Shown: piece by piece, positions 1 through 11,793 of the stretch
Layout: the number at the start of each line of letters is the position of its first letter
How positions within the stretch are numbered: position 1 is the first letter of the stretch
Assembly: GCA_035079385.1 (NCBI GenBank)
Contig: JAVHKY010000071.1
Span: 2,482,001-2,546,000, forward strand
Source of the DNA: Aspidiotus rigidus
Taxonomy: Eukaryota; Arthropoda; Insecta; Hemiptera; Diaspididae
Direction: 5' to 3'
DNA length: 64,000 nt
Program-made: the position numbers and the translations under genes
The notes under the pieces: generated by a model
Told to the model about the DNA's origin: nothing
Seen by the model: the letters and a program-made list of their open reading frames with translations, nothing else
Database searches by the model: none

Positions 1-1951
1 GGTTTCATCTTCATCACTTGAACCACCAAGAGGAACAGTATTCACAGGTCTACTTGAGGTTTCCATAGAATTGGCTTTTACATTCTGACTACAGCTGCAA
101 CATCTGTTGAAGTGATTTGTCTCATCTTTTAGTTCAACATTACAGCTCTCTATGACTGTATCATCATCTTCTATCCAGATTCTATAACCATCCATATCTC
201 CGCAGTAACCCACTAGGTATCCAAGTACGCTTTTCTTTCCACCTTTTACACGTTTCTGCTTGGGAATGTGAACAGAAACTCTAGAACCAAATGCCCACAA
301 ATGTTTAATTTGGGACTTTTTACCTGTCCACAATTCAAGCGGAGTTTTATCTTTCACTGGCGTCTTTGCTGTCCGGTTCAACACATAAGCTGCTGTCATT
401 GCAGCCTCAGCCCACAGTTTCAAGGGTAGATCTTTCATGAACAACATGCAGTCCTTTGCTTCACTAATTGTACGGACTTCACGTTCAGCTGCCCCATTTT
501 GTTCTGGGCAATACGGCATACTTTTACGTCTGGTAATGCCTCTGCTTTCAAGTAGTGTATCTACTTCTTTACTCTGGAATTCTCCACCTCCGTCACTCAT
601 AAATTCAACAACCTTATGACCAGCAATATCAGCTTCATTCAGGAACGTTTCCAATTTTTTTATCACCTCTATTTTTCTTTCAAGCAGAAAACACGGCGAA
701 ATTTGGAGAAATCATCTTTGAAGCACACATAATATAGTGACCCGCCAAGCGATTTCTCACTCATTTGTCCACACACATCCGAGTGAATGAGAGCTCCTAC
801 TGTGGTTGGTCGATCTTCTCTGGTTTTGAATGATTTTTGAGTTTGTTTTCCATAGGCGCATCCATCACAAAACATGTCACTATCATCAACAAACTTGACA
901 TTTCTCTGAGTTAGGAAGTTTTTCACATATGTTTTTGATTGATGAGCAAGGCGCTGATGCCATATGGATATCGGTAACGGTTTACCTGTATCTGCAGACC
1001 CAAGTCCAACAAACGCATCTATTTCAACATTCACACTTCTCATTTCAAGGAGGTACAAGTTGTTTGGCTGTATAGTACCATTAAGCAGAACTAGATTATT
1101 CTTCAGAAATTGGCACGTTTTTGAATTAGCACGGAATTCATATCCCTTTTTAGCCGTTTGACCAACTGATAACAGATTCTTATACAAACCAGGAACATAC
1201 CAAGCACTTTCTAGGTAATTTCATTTCCAAGTGTTATCAATTTTTATGTCAACTTCAATTCGTCCAACACCAACAGCCTGTAGAGCTCCTTCATCGCCAA
1301 AAATAACATCTATTGGCTTTGAGAATGGTTCATAGTTCACAAAATGTTCCTTGTATCCAGACATATGCCAAGTTGCACCACAATCAGAGAACCATTTGTT
1401 TCTCTCATCCTTATCAGTACTGACCAGACATGAAACTACAAACGCATTATTTTCATACTTGGACTTCTCCGCATTAGTTGTCTTGCTTTCAGACTTCTTA
1501 TCATTCTGGGTATTCTTTGCAGAATTCTCGCCCTTCTTAGGACACGATTTTATAAAATGCCCTACTTCATGGCACTTGAAACATTTACGGGGTGGCTCGA
1601 TTCTTGCACACCACCTTTTACATTTTTCTTCGTGTCATTTTTAGGATTTACGTTAGTATGACGTCTATCTGCAGTAAATGCGATCGGTTTACTTTCACGA
1701 CTTGTATTCTGCGGTAGTCTCATTTCAATTAGACGCAATCTCTCAGTTAGCAGCGGTAGGTTTCGATTACCAACTTCAATTGATTCCCATACACTTCAAA
1801 ATTCAAAGTATTGTTCTGGAAGAGTGCATATAATACGACTTAATAACACAATTTCCGGCAGTTCAGTCTGAGCTAACGCCTTCAGCTCCACATTGATTTC
1901 TCTAAATATTCGCTCCAGGTTAGAAATATGTGCAACAACATTCTCCATCGT
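1..1951 (-). pseudogene. Copia pol region: zinc knuckle, protease, integrase
   Basis: Read leftward, the minus strand shows a CCHC knuckle (CFKCHEVGHFIKSC, about 1590-1550), then an aspartic protease site with DCGATWHM (about 1395-1365) in place of the more usual DSGA, then the pre-integrase and integrase domain. The longest intact piece, 1187-669, carries the H-H-C-C finger (WHQRLAHQ ... CDGCAYGK) and the first catalytic Asp (LIHSDVCG). The second Asp (FMSDGGGEF) and the Glu (QNGAAEREV) lie at about 610-480, in a different frame. A one-base loss in an A run near 669 explains that change. An in-frame stop sits at 1221-1223. The region is recognisable along its length but not translatable as one protein. 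Confidence 0.88.
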
Positions 1952-2347
1952 TCAACACGAAAAAAACGATTCGAATAAACGATCAATTTTCTGACCTGAT
2001 GACTGCTCATAAACAGACAATAATTTCTTCCATATGTCTATCGCAGTTTCGCACGACGAGGTGTGGTTCTGATTATCTTGGTTCATGGATGAAATCAAAA
2101 GTAGCTGCGCCAATGAATCGGCCTTCGTGAACGAATCCATCTCAGCTTTAAATTGCTTATTTCTTTCAGCATCCTGAGAATCTTCATCTGGCTTCCTTGG
2201 TTCGACTCTTGTGCCACAAACTACAGTCCAAACGTTATGATGTTTTAATAATAACGTTACCTGTCGTTTCCATTGCACCCAGTTATCACCAACGAGCTTA
2301 TCAATCGAGAATTTCAGATCCGTCATGATTTCTCCAATCTCCAACAC
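1952..2347 (-). CDS. Copia gag N-terminal part
   Basis: The open frame encodes 131 residues of a Copia-type Gag (UBN2/DUF4219-like), which forms the particle around the element's RNA. Visible signatures are KLVGDNWVQWKRQV near the N-terminus, a W-x-x-V pair (WTVVCG), and DIWKKLLSVYEQ near the end, which is the usual helix before the zinc-knuckle region. A second Met eight residues in (MTDLKFSIDKLVG) is the more typical start. The frame stops after ...FESFFSC where the family continues, so Gag is truncated or frameshifted near 1952. The neighbouring pol part continues to the left on the same strand. Confidence 0.8.
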   Translation of the reverse strand: MLEIGEIMTDLKFSIDKLVGDNWVQWKRQVTLLLKHHNVWTVVCGTRVEPRKPDEDSQDAERNKQFKAEMDSFTKADSLAQLLLISSMNQDNQNHTSSCETAIDIWKKLLSVYEQSSGQKIDRLFESFFSC

Positions 2348-2395
2348 GTTCGCAACAGCAGGAATTGATAATTACTTAATTCGTGACTGTATTAT

Positions 2396-2414
2396 ACGGG
2401 CTGGGTCCATAACC
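2396..2414 (-). promoter_or_regulatory. Copia primer-binding site (initiator tRNA-Met fragment type)
   Basis: The minus strand reads GGTTATGGACCCAGCCC just inside the LTR. Drosophila copia has a very similar GGTTATGGGCCCAGTCC at this place, where an internal fragment of initiator tRNA-Met primes minus-strand synthesis. The match has a couple of differences, so the priming tRNA is inferred. Confidence 0.6.
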
Positions 2415-2417
2415 TAT

Positions 2418-2583
2418 TGAAAGTTTAACATTCTACTAAGAAAAAGTCGAATCTTACATTGCCAAGAATAAGAAAAAAATGTATTTCACACACTGTACAA
2501 AGATACAATACAAGGTACACGCGCTGTGTACAATGACAAGGTATACCACCTTCGTCTGTGACGTCATAAGGTTACATTCAACA
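2418..2583 (-). repeat. Probable 5' LTR of the Copia element
   Basis: On the minus strand this block starts TGTTGAATGTAACC and ends ...CTTTCA, so it has the TG...CA termini of an LTR. It lies between MULE coding sequence on the right and the primer-binding site on the left. It is about 166 bp, shorter than the roughly 276 bp of Drosophila copia. The partner 3' LTR is outside the window, so the limits cannot be confirmed by comparison. Confidence 0.55.
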
Positions 2584-3365
2584 AACGTAACCTTCAATTT
2601 TTGAGTTCTTGTTCTAAAATGTACGTAGACGGTACCTTCAAGAGCGACCCAAAATTGTTTGGACAGCTATTTACAGTTCATGGCTTCAAGTATACAGTAC
2701 GTACGTCCTCCGTGGCTTTTGTCTCCTACCAAACAAGACAATTGACACGTACAAAACAGCTTTGAGGCACATTGTCAACAAAATAATCGACCTCGGCTTA
2801 AATTTCGAACCCAAACAATTGTTTTCTGATTTTGAGGAGGCTGTTCATAAGACAGCGCGCAGAGTCTGACCTGCTGTTAATGTGCAAGGATGTCGATTCC
2901 ACCTTGGGAAGTCTTGGTGGCGCCGTACTCAGCATCTTGGTCTGACGAATGAGTATACTAAGACAGTGACAGCGAGGTAGGGCAGTTCTTGAAACTTTTC
3001 TTTGGTGTACCATGCCTTCATCCCTCCGATATCGAAGAGTGCTTTGTAGAAGACCTTATGACAATGGCACCAGATGATGGAAGAGTAAAAGATTTCATGG
3101 ATTACGTACTCGACAATTACGTCGAAACTTCCGGCAAGTTTTCTCCAGATACGTGGGCAGCTTACTTGTCTGCATCCTCGCGCAGAACAAATGCGTGCGA
3201 ATCATTCCATGCGCATTTGAATGGATCCTTCTACAGTGCATATCCTCACATTTACGTCCAACTAGATGTGACGTGTATGGAAAAATAAAAGATATTCACA
3301 AATTGGAAAAACGTTCCGACACGGCCAAAAAAGAAACCAAATTTCTTCTTTCCTTCACGAAGTAA
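2584..3365 (+). pseudogene. MULE (Mutator-like) transposase fragment, broken
   Basis: Six-frame reading recovers the core of a MULE-type DDE transposase. VDGTFKSDPKLFGQLF (from about 2621) is the first catalytic Asp motif and FSDFEEAVHKTA (about 2820-2860) the second. They are followed by the C...H segment VQGCRFHLGKSWW (about 2883-2922) and a C-terminal TNACESFHAHLNG block (about 3187-3226). The frame is interrupted near 2700, by a TGA after 2865 and by a shift near 2970, so it is a pseudogene. The first readable codons touch the Copia LTR edge at 2583, so the N-terminal half was probably separated by that insertion and lies left of the window. Confidence 0.82.
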
Positions 3366-3863
3366 AAATTATTGATTTTCTTGGGACTTATACCATGCAT
3401 TGGTGCGAATTACTAGTACTTTAACTCCAGCTTCATGCTCGCTGATTTTCATTTTTAATCACCCCAATGATACATACATTGACAGTCCTAAATCTGTGCG
3501 TAAGTGAGAAGGGAAATGAGAATTCGGAACTCAACTCGGATACGCCCAAACAGGTAGCCCCGACAGACTTGGGACTCAATTTGGTAGTTTTGAACAGGTA
3601 CCTCCGCTGACGGGACTCAACTCGGATACGAATATCTTTCCGTTAAATATTATAGTTATTTAACCTAACGGTTGGCGGCGCACCAGAGGCGCACCTGACC
3701 GCCAGCTGTGTGTTGAGTAGATATCTGTGGTTGTAAATATTATTTGGATTTTAACTGTAAGACCTAACTTGACAGGTAAAGGCTGTATTGCAGAAAAAAA
3801 CGGACCAATTCATCAATATTTTACCAGTGGACAGTAAGTAAAAAGCCTGCCATACCCCTGAAG
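3366..3863. other. Non-coding stretch with a small duplicated motif
   Basis: No coding signal was found. The phrase AACTCAACTCGGATACG occurs twice (about 3529 and 3605) in a short imperfect duplication. Nothing else is recognisable. Confidence 0.4.
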
Positions 3864-4195
3864 CATTACATCAGTCTGTAAAGAGGTATGAGACACACTC
3901 AGTCGTTTCCTAAATGAGAAACCAAATGTAATTTTCACAATTTTTTTTCTAACCCAGTTTCTTTTCTTAGGTACCTTGTTTCAAACCCTGACGACAATAA
4001 CTGATAACTTGCAGCTTATTTCGTTAACTGCTCGGGACATTGACTTCATTAACTGTATTGTTTGAGGCCAGCAATAAACCTGTTTTATAGGGGTTTCTTT
4101 GTTTATACTTTTCCAAAATAAAGATTAAACTTTGTTTCTCACTACCTTGGGAGTTTAAACTCCAAAGTCCATATTTCTCCAAGCTCCCCCCCCCC
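3864..4195 (+). repeat. ~310-bp repeat family R310, copy 1
   Basis: This is the first of three related blocks. Shared landmarks in order are a GAGACRCACTCAGTCGTTT phrase, TGAGAAACMAATG, ACCCRGTWYCTTTT, GACAATAACT...CTTGCAGCTTATTTCGT, AATAAAGATTAAACTT and a closing C homopolymer. No ORF is conserved between copies, so it looks like a non-coding interspersed or locally duplicated repeat. Confidence 0.75.
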
Positions 4196-4390
4196 CTTCC
4201 TATGAGATACAGAAGGCTCAACACCCGAAACTTTTCAAGTCGCTCTTCCATCATATATAATTTAAGAGTCGAAATTTTTCCATATCCCGCTCCTATTTCC
4301 TATAGCTCCGGAGTCGAACTCAATATTTAAAATTTTTATATCCCGTTTCCATCATATATAGCTTGGAGGTAGAAATTTTTTTAAGTCTCA
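4196..4390. repeat. CTCGAGAGTC repeat, diverged array
   Basis: About four imperfect units of the motif ATCATATATAGCTyGaGAGT-cGAAATTTTTccAAGTC follow one another. The same motif recurs near 16140, 20820, 21990, 22130, 41040 and 46200. Confidence 0.6.
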
Positions 4391-4473
4391 CGTTTTGCCG
4401 GGTAGCTAGCGCTCGTCGTTTTTCTTCAATTTACCCCCTCCATCAAATAGGTTCCCTGTTGAAAACCAGCAGT

Positions 4474-4808
4474 ACTCCTAACGTATTACATGAGTCTGCA
4501 TGGAGGTGTCAGACGCACTTGGTCGTCTTTTGTATGAGAAACAAATGCACTTTTCACATTTCTCTCTTGGACCCGGTACTTTTTCTTATGTGGTTTCAAA
4601 ATTTGACGACAATAACTTGCAGCTTATTTCGTCAACTGCTCGAGATTCTCTTCATTGCCTGTGTTAATCAAGGCCAACAGAGAACCTGTTTGATGGGACT
4701 TACTTTGCTTATACTTTTCCTAAATAAAGATTAAACTTCGTTTCTCACAACCTTGGAAGTTTGAACTCGAAAGTCCGTATTTCTCCAAGTCACCCCCCCC
4801 CCCCCCCA
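4474..4808 (+). repeat. R310 repeat, copy 2
   Basis: The order of landmarks is the same as in the copy at 3864-4195, including the AATAAAGATTAAACTTCG phrase and the terminal C run (here about 15 Cs). Numerous point differences and small indels indicate an old duplication. Confidence 0.75.
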
Positions 4809-4947
4809 TAACAGATACAGATCGATATTTGACATTTTTACGTCCCACTCCTACCATTTATAGCTTATATACGGCCTCTAATGCGTACGCTTGGTTCGGC
4901 GTTGTGATTGCCGCGCTTACCTACTCTAACCGAATACTCACTTTAAC

Positions 4948-5075
4948 CGTGACATATACATCAATCTGTGTATAGACGCATGAGACGCACTCAGTCGTTT
5001 TATGAGGAACAGATGTACTTTTCACATTTCTTTCTCAAACCCGGTACCTTTTTTTTAGGTGGTTTCAAAGTCTAA
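4948..5075 (+). repeat. R310 repeat, copy 3, truncated
   Basis: Only the first ~130 bp of the family are present: GAGACGCACTCAGTCGTTTT, the ACTTTTCACATTTCTTTCTC phrase and the GGTACCTTTTTTT segment. The match ends near the GACATTG/GACAATA position. Confidence 0.65.
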
Positions 5076-8000
5076 CGACATTGAGCCTATTATGTACCTG
5101 CTGCATAGTTACTCGTATCTCAAAAGAATAGCGAATTTTCAAGAAATTGTTTCACATAAACGTCTCCTTTTAGAATCTAAAATGGAATTCATTCCCAAGG
5201 AAAATACAATATAAATAAAAATACGTGATACTTGAATTGTCTTTCTAGATTCATCCAGAGCAACCAATTTAAATGCACTTTCTGCGTAAACCCTTCGCGC
5301 ACATCACTGGAGAATTACAAATCGCCTTAAAATCAACGCAACAGAGATGTTTTCTTGTTGACAGGTAGATTGGGAAACATCGAACGCATCAGTTGAAATT
5401 CCAATACTTTCCAAATTTCCTCCTGAAAATCTGACGTCAGACTCATTCGGAAGGAAATTACTGGGCCTACTATTTTTGTTCTCTCCAATTTTTCGTAAAA
5501 ATGAGTAAAATTCGAGTAATTAGCAACAATTGAATTTTTAAAACGGCGACTTTCAACGCGTTCAAACATTTGGAACAACGCGTACAGTGACAAGCAATTT
5601 TACTATACGTCGAAATTATTCGTTTTTTCCAAATTTTTTTCGCTCATTTTTCCATCCGTAGGGAGCGAGAACGTTGAAATTCATTTAAAACTTTACGGGA
5701 ATGAAAAGAAGATTTTCAAGAAATACTTCAAGTTCATACGTAAGTGTTCAAATAAGAGACATACAAACATATCATTGTGGCCGCAGTCGCGTTTTCTGTT
5801 CAAGAATACTATATTATAGACAGACAAACATTCTACTTTGTATGCATAAGATTTTTTTTGTCCACGCAACTCCTCAAAAACTATTGGCTTGATTCTCATA
5901 AAATTTAACCCAGTTGTAGTGGATTATTTGAAGTTAAAAATGTGAATTTTTTCTTAGATTGGATGCGCAGTCAAGTAATCCTCAATTTTCCTCGAATTTC
6001 TTCGTGTCGTTTCTCAAGAAGCATAAATTGTATCATCTTTATACCATTACACCACGTTCAAGAGTATTTGAATTTATTGCTGTGTAATTTTGGTATCGAT
6101 TGAACTAGTGGTTCTTAAAAAATCTTTAAATAGGTATGCGTATAAAGCTGCAAGGGCTCGTTCAATTTGAGTTCCTCCGCACAAAGGTAAATACATCATC
6201 TCTGTAAAAACTTCTTACCAACTTCTGTACCTTTATGATTGAAAATGACAACATTGATCGGGTACGTCAAATGATTGATATTGCGCGTGAGCGATGGATT
6301 GAATAATTAGCCGAGTATCATTTGGTAAGTGTGAGATGAAAAAAACACAAACCTGCGTCTGCGCTAGAAATACGAATAACAGCCTACACATAGGTTGATA
6401 ACTATACAACTTGTTCTTAGCTGATAATACGATCCGATAATACGACTATTATGTTAATTATCTACTGATTTTAGCAAAATTAAAAAAAAAAAAGATTTCG
6501 ATTTTAATACAATTATAAGTAGGTATACCGAGAGACAGGTAATTACTATAACCGTAAACAATAGTCTATACTCCTTTTTTGTAGCAGAAATTTTCCATGA
6601 ATTTTGTTAAAAAGGGATTCAAAATACATATACTTAATCCGTGAGAATAGTTTGTTTTGACCTCAATCATTTATAAATTTTCTAAAATACCCGAAGTTAG
6701 AAGAACAAAGGTAGGTACCTATTTCAGAATTTTTTCAACAGGAAAGCTGTTAAATACTTCATCAAACAGGTTCGGTGTGTTCCAGTAATGATTTGTTCAC
6801 GAATAAAAGTTGGTGGTACTGGCGCTACTGCGTGAGTTTTTTTTCTTTCTCGTGCGATCTTTAACAATTAAACTCCTTTTTCCTGTACGTAAGTAGCATT
6901 CTTAAACTAGGTGATGTCTTTCAGCTGTTCAGCTAAAAAGTCTAAACAAAAAGAAGAAGACGATACCTACCTTAGAAAATATGAACGCGTCAAGTGTGCG
7001 TATTTGAGTAAGAGAAGAAAAAAGAGTTTAAGGAAGGAATTTGAATGGTCATGAAGTACTACAAATACGTACGAATATTGCAGTATGCATCAGTATCATC
7101 AGAGAGTGGTATCTACAGGTTATTATGTCATCGGATGAGCACGCGTTGATAACGAATTGCGGTAGACGTAAGTTAGCGTATGTGTTCGTAGGTAAACGCC
7201 CAAGTAGCGAATTATACGCGTAGCACGTCGTGGAAATGAAACCTTTCACTTTGACTAGACGAGTACTACGGCACCTCCTTAAACAGTAACAGGTCAATAG
7301 GATCCTTTACTTACGTTCTTTTTTAGCTTAGGCTACTTACCGCTCTAGTACATCGCATCGTCGATACCTCTTGTACATAGGTACGGGACTTTCTGCACTG
7401 ACTCGTCGTCATTATTAGAACTCGTAAAGATCCTACCTTCCTACCTTCTGGACATCCGCGGAGAGGAAGGAAAAGAAGAGAGAGAAAAAAAAAAGAAAGA
7501 AAGACTGACAGCGTAAGAGGAAAAGAACCAGACGTTATTTAAAACTGAATGCTCAACCGGAGTAAATCAGTCTGTTTACTAAACTCGCACGTGGTTTATT
7601 AACTTTTTCCATCGTAAAACATAACGTACGACAATTACGCACCTACGAATAGTCTATTCGATTCTTGCGCGTTTCTGTTCGCGTTTTCGTGTTTTTTTTT
7701 TTTTTTTTTTCTCTCTCTTTTTATGGTATCAAACGTCCAGTCAATCGCAATGCTCATATTTTTGGTGAGTTTGCTTCTTCTTTCTTACCTTCCTCGAAAT
7801 AATTTCACATGCCTTGACCGGTAGAGAGACCATTCAGCACGTCAGACTATAGTACTTACCTATTCGGAAAAAAGAGTCCGAGTGGAGGAAGTAGATGTCG
7901 CAAAGAATAGATGAATACCTAGTAATATTATTTTGGAAGATAATCTTTTTAGTGGCGAGCGAGATTCAAAGTGATTGTGTGAGTCTGAGTCAGAGCGTGG

Positions 8001-8957
8001 AATGATTTTTCGTGAAACAACGTCGTTAATTGTTTTGTGCATTAAGGGCGCATGAATTCATCTCCACTTCTTGCTTACAAAATAATCATACAGAAAGGAC
8101 AGTATACCCATGGTACAAATACACATATCTGTAAAAAGCAATCGAGCAGGGCCGGGCGCAACGAAAAAGATTATCTTGCAAACGATAATACAAACGTATC
8201 TACTATCCACTAAAACCCTTTTAGTTTAAACAACATTCTTGCTTATCTTTCGATTACCTACTTTTTGAAGGAAAAACAACCTACGACGAAATTCCCCGGT
8301 GGCGCGACACGGCTGCTAAGAACTCTTTCTCAAATTTTCGATGACGAGACGCGCATGAATACAAATATTTGACTCCTATAAGTTCCTCAAAATTAAGTAG
8401 ACTGTATAAATTTGATTTTCAAAGGGTTGAAGTATGTTTGCAAGATAATATAGGCTACAAAAGTTAATTATCGAGGTCCGTTGATATTGATATCCGGTCT
8501 ACAGATTCCTTTGTGTTTAACCACGTATTCGCTAGACTATAACTTTTCGAATACTTCCACCCACGAGGCACGTATTTATAACACGCAAAATGGGCGACAC
8601 GACGTGATGTCGGATGTAACAGTTAGCGGTTACTTTTATGAGTACTGACATCAAATTGGTCTCGACGGAAATTTTGATCAAAATCATTCGACTATAAAGG
8701 GGGTTTGGGATAAATAACGTCGATAGCGAGGTCTGATTTTGTTGTCGTTATCCCCTCACCGAATGTTGATCCTTGATATTGTTTTTTAGATGTGTATTCT
8801 GAATACACAATATCAAAATCATGAAGAAGCCGAGTAAAAAATGAGACCTCGAGAACGAAAGCAATTTAAAATAAACCCAATTTAGGGGAGGGGCGTTAAG
8901 GGGGCGAGGAACCCGGAAAGCGCTGGTTCTTGAATTTTCCAAATAGTGTAGACCGTT
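5076..8957. other. Long non-coding stretch
   Basis: No protein family could be recognised on either strand, and the open frames are short and overlap on both strands. There are homopolymer and purine-rich tracts (A run near 6481, GA-rich 7460-7500, T run 7691-7710). First exons or distal enhancers could be hidden here but cannot be called. Confidence 0.4.
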
Positions 8958-9512
8958 GGGGAGCGCCAGAATGATGTGAACAATTGAATAGAGGCTTCTG
9001 AGCTAAATTAATTTTCTTGCAAAAACGCAAAACGTTAGATGTATACTGTAAGCTTATGGAAGTTGTATTTAAATTTTATCTACAATTTGAGCCTAGATCT
9101 AACTTTCTGCGACTTTTCTGAGCCGAATTATGGACTAAATAAGCCAAATTTGCCGAGGTTTTCAAAGATGAAAAATCGTTTGAATTTTCAAATTTTCCTC
9201 AATTTGTTGATGAAATTAAATGCTGATTCAGAGAAAAATATGTACCAAAATAATCCTACAAAGTTTTGAAATGAGGGAATTCTCAGACTACTGCTTCGAA
9301 AACCTGCGCACATAGATCAATTATTGGCACATTCTGGTCAATAACTCGGTCTGAAACAGGTGTACAAAGTTCAGTCTGTACTCAAATTGTAGATAGAGAT
9401 ACAACTGCAGTACTTTTATACGTTATACATCTAACATCTTTCGCGTTTCTGCAATAAAACGAATTGAGGTCAAAATCCCGTCCAACTGTTAACGTCGTTT
9501 TGGCGAATCCTA
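8958..9512. repeat. Foldback (palindromic) element, unit 1
   Basis: The left arm (about 8958-9190) and right arm (about 9320-9512) are imperfect reverse complements. Both contain the order AACARTTGRAYRGG, CGMAAVATGTTAGATGTAT, ATCTACAATTTGAG and ...GAGTTATTGACCA (or a close variant). There is no coding capacity. It is the first of two adjacent palindromes built from the same arm sequence. Confidence 0.7.
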
Positions 9513-10040
9513 TATACAGGGTCCGCCAAAAAGTTGTTAACAGTTGAATGGGGATTTGGATTAAATTTTTTGTAGTTCAAAAAGGCGAAATGATAGATGT
9601 ATAGTTCAAATGTACAAAATTTGTATCTCAATTTTATTTTTAATTTGCGCCAAATACAATGTGCCAAAAATTGACCAATTTGCCAAGATTTCCAAAATAA
9701 AAACCTAAAAATTACCCCATTTTCAAGCCTACCTAGGTAATACGGTTGTTTACGTATTTTCGAAATCAGCATTGAATCTCACATTCAAATCAAGAAGTTT
9801 AGTATAAACAATTTTTAATTTTTGTGAATTTTCGAAAATTGGTCAGTTTTGGCATATCTTGGTCTATAACTCGGCTCAGAAAAGTCGTAGAGAGGTGGTA
9901 GGGGGAAAAATTAAAGATGAAATTAAAATACAAATTCTGTAGTTTCAAAGTTTATGTCTAATGTTTGGCATTTTTGCGCTACAACAAATTCAGTCTAAAT
10001 ACCCATTCAACTGTCAATATCCTTTTGCAGACCCTATACA
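9513..10040. repeat. Foldback (palindromic) element, unit 2
   Basis: The left arm (9513-9775) starts TATACAGGGTCCGCCAAAA, and the right arm (9790-10040) ends with the reverse complement of the same words (TTTTGCAGACCCTATA). The arms are ~250 bp with only a short spacer and are related to the arms of the preceding unit. It is a typical foldback or MITE structure. Confidence 0.75.
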
Positions 10041-10150
10041 GGTACTCACCAGATAGACAAGTTGACGGACAAGATGTGAAAACTTACTTCAATTTCTTGT
10101 AACAGTTTATGTGAACTTGTCTCAAGGAAAAATTGAATACAATAAATAGT

Positions 10151-10461
10151 ACATTTTGTAATAAGTGGCGAAAACAAACGATATTGGAACGAGTCGCTCG
10201 TGTGGCTACACTGCGCTCGTTCCAATATCGTTCGTTTTCGACACGAATTACAAACAGTACTCTTTATAATACAGTAGATGAAGGTGAAAGGAACACGTAA
10301 GCCTAAAATTTAAATTGGTCATCGTTCAAAAAGAATGTTCACAAATTGTTCGAATGGCACCAATGACTTGATTTTCGCCACGGTTCTGATAACGGTATGT
10401 TTCGCTACGAAAAACGAACACGATACGCAGCACTTTCGCTTCATGTATTATAAAAAATAAT
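10151..10461 (+). mobile_element. Hairpin MITE, copy 1
   Basis: The element is about 310 bp and non-coding. Its ends are imperfect inverted repeats (ATTTTGTAATAAGTGGCG at the left; the right end reads TATTTTTTATAATACATGAA on the other strand). A near-perfect internal palindrome with ~24-bp arms (10170-10193 and 10215-10240) contains CGATATTGGAACGAG. A second copy with the same ends lies at 37548-37905. Confidence 0.8.
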
Positions 10462-11793
10462 ATGAGCATGTTACAATATTTTTTTCCTTTTCTCTTCAAC
10501 TTTCAACTTTTTTTTTAATTTCTGCCGAAGAGCTGAATTTTTTTCTAAACGCCATCAAAAATAAAATAATAAATAAATACCTTGCATACCTACACACATA
10601 TTTTGGTTTATCCGTACGTATAATTATTCTTCGCATTGGTACCTACCCCTACACCTAGATACAAATCAATTTGACTTAGTGTGAATCATAGACGCATGTA
10701 CATGACTTGAGATCATTAATTTCATTCTTATCATTAATACCATCTTTTTCTTTTATCATATTAATGATTTCAAGAATTTTCCTCTTTTTTGTGTTGTTCT
10801 CACGGCTCACAACCGTGTGTCATCGAAATTTAAAATACGTCTATCATCTAACAACGCGAGTGCGTCCAAACAACAAAAATCGTATTTCAGTTGCGGCAGA
10901 AGCCAATTGTTCCCTCTAGTTTTTTACATAATATTTATACTTTTTTTCGGACGATGTGCGACCAGAGATAGGCATTAAGCTTCTTTCTTTTTCTTAATGT
11001 TTTACATAGGTCTGCAATAAAATTTCGTAAAATATTGTCTGAAAAAATTCCTTCGCTTTTCCAAACCTCAATTAACCAAAAGTGAACGCTGTTCAGAGCA
11101 CGAGATGTATGTAAGTTGATAGGTAATGTTTGATTTACAGGCGCTCAAACATTCCTTTCGGTTAAAGGAATCTTTAACCTAGGTGACGAGGTTTCTTCGA
11201 GATACCACGATTGATTCTCAATGCATTCGAGGGCTCCTCTCAGAATTATCCGGTGAAAAATACGATAGCGATCGCATATGCTCGTCAATGATAAATTTTC
11301 AGTGTAGGTATACGAAGGTGCCTCGGTATAGAAAAATGTGACAAGTACGGACACTTGTACGTATATAAACATTTTTGTATTTTTGTGCACAAATGTTCTC
11401 TGTAGCTATTGAATCAATTTATATAAAATTTAGAATTATTCGAGTTCTAGGGCCTATATGTAAACTTGAAAGAAGGGGATTTTTTTTTTTTTTAAATTGG
11501 TTTTGTAGTTTTTGAGATTCTTCAATTTCAACTTAGAAATTTGAAGTGCGTTGAGTCGAACACCAGTTTGTTAACCATCATGCGTTGAAAGAATGAATGT
11601 ATCGTCTAGACTACACCAATGCAATGAAACCCCTGGCCGGGGGTAACTCTTCTTTGGAAGCTCTTTCTGTCAAGTCTGCGGTGGCCCAGCATTCCATTCA
11701 CCAAAATCATGGATTTGAGAACGTTGTTTTCAAAAAAAATTTAGACAAGGCTTTAATCACTACTTTAAAAATTTTTTTATTAGAAGCGAAAAG
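10462..11793. other. Non-coding stretch before PLE-A
   Basis: No recognisable gene. A 66-codon open frame at 11597-11797 lies just before PLE-A and is in neither a known PLE domain nor any family I recognise; it may be a decayed upstream part of the element. Confidence 0.35.

Larger units (their letters stand above)
1..2583 (-). mobile_element. Copia-type LTR retrotransposon, 5' part, cut by window start
   Basis: Reading leftward, the order is LTR (about 2583-2418), primer-binding site, gag, CCHC zinc knuckle, aspartic protease and integrase. This order, with integrase before reverse transcriptase, is the Ty1/Copia arrangement. Reverse transcriptase, RNase H and the 3' LTR would lie left of position 1. 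The reading frame is broken at least twice (in-frame stop at 1221-1223, frameshift near 669), so this copy is not expected to make an intact polyprotein. The right edge abuts MULE transposase coding sequence, so the element appears inserted in that ORF. The class is firm; the LTR limits are inferred. Confidence 0.9.

Noticed and set aside
437..619. Plus-strand ORF over the Copia integrase region
   Set aside because: It is the antisense shadow of integrase coding sequence on the minus strand.
2610..2665. TGTCCAAACAATTTTGGG on the minus strand (ending 2665) as the outer end of the Copia LTR
   Set aside because: This stretch reads as MULE transposase on the plus strand (VDGTFKSDPKLFGQLF), so the LTR must end further left, at about 2583.
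11139..11186. Short segment between an acceptor-like TTTACAG and a GTGACG as an exon
   Set aside because: Only 16 codons with an in-frame stop, a weak donor and no neighbouring exon.
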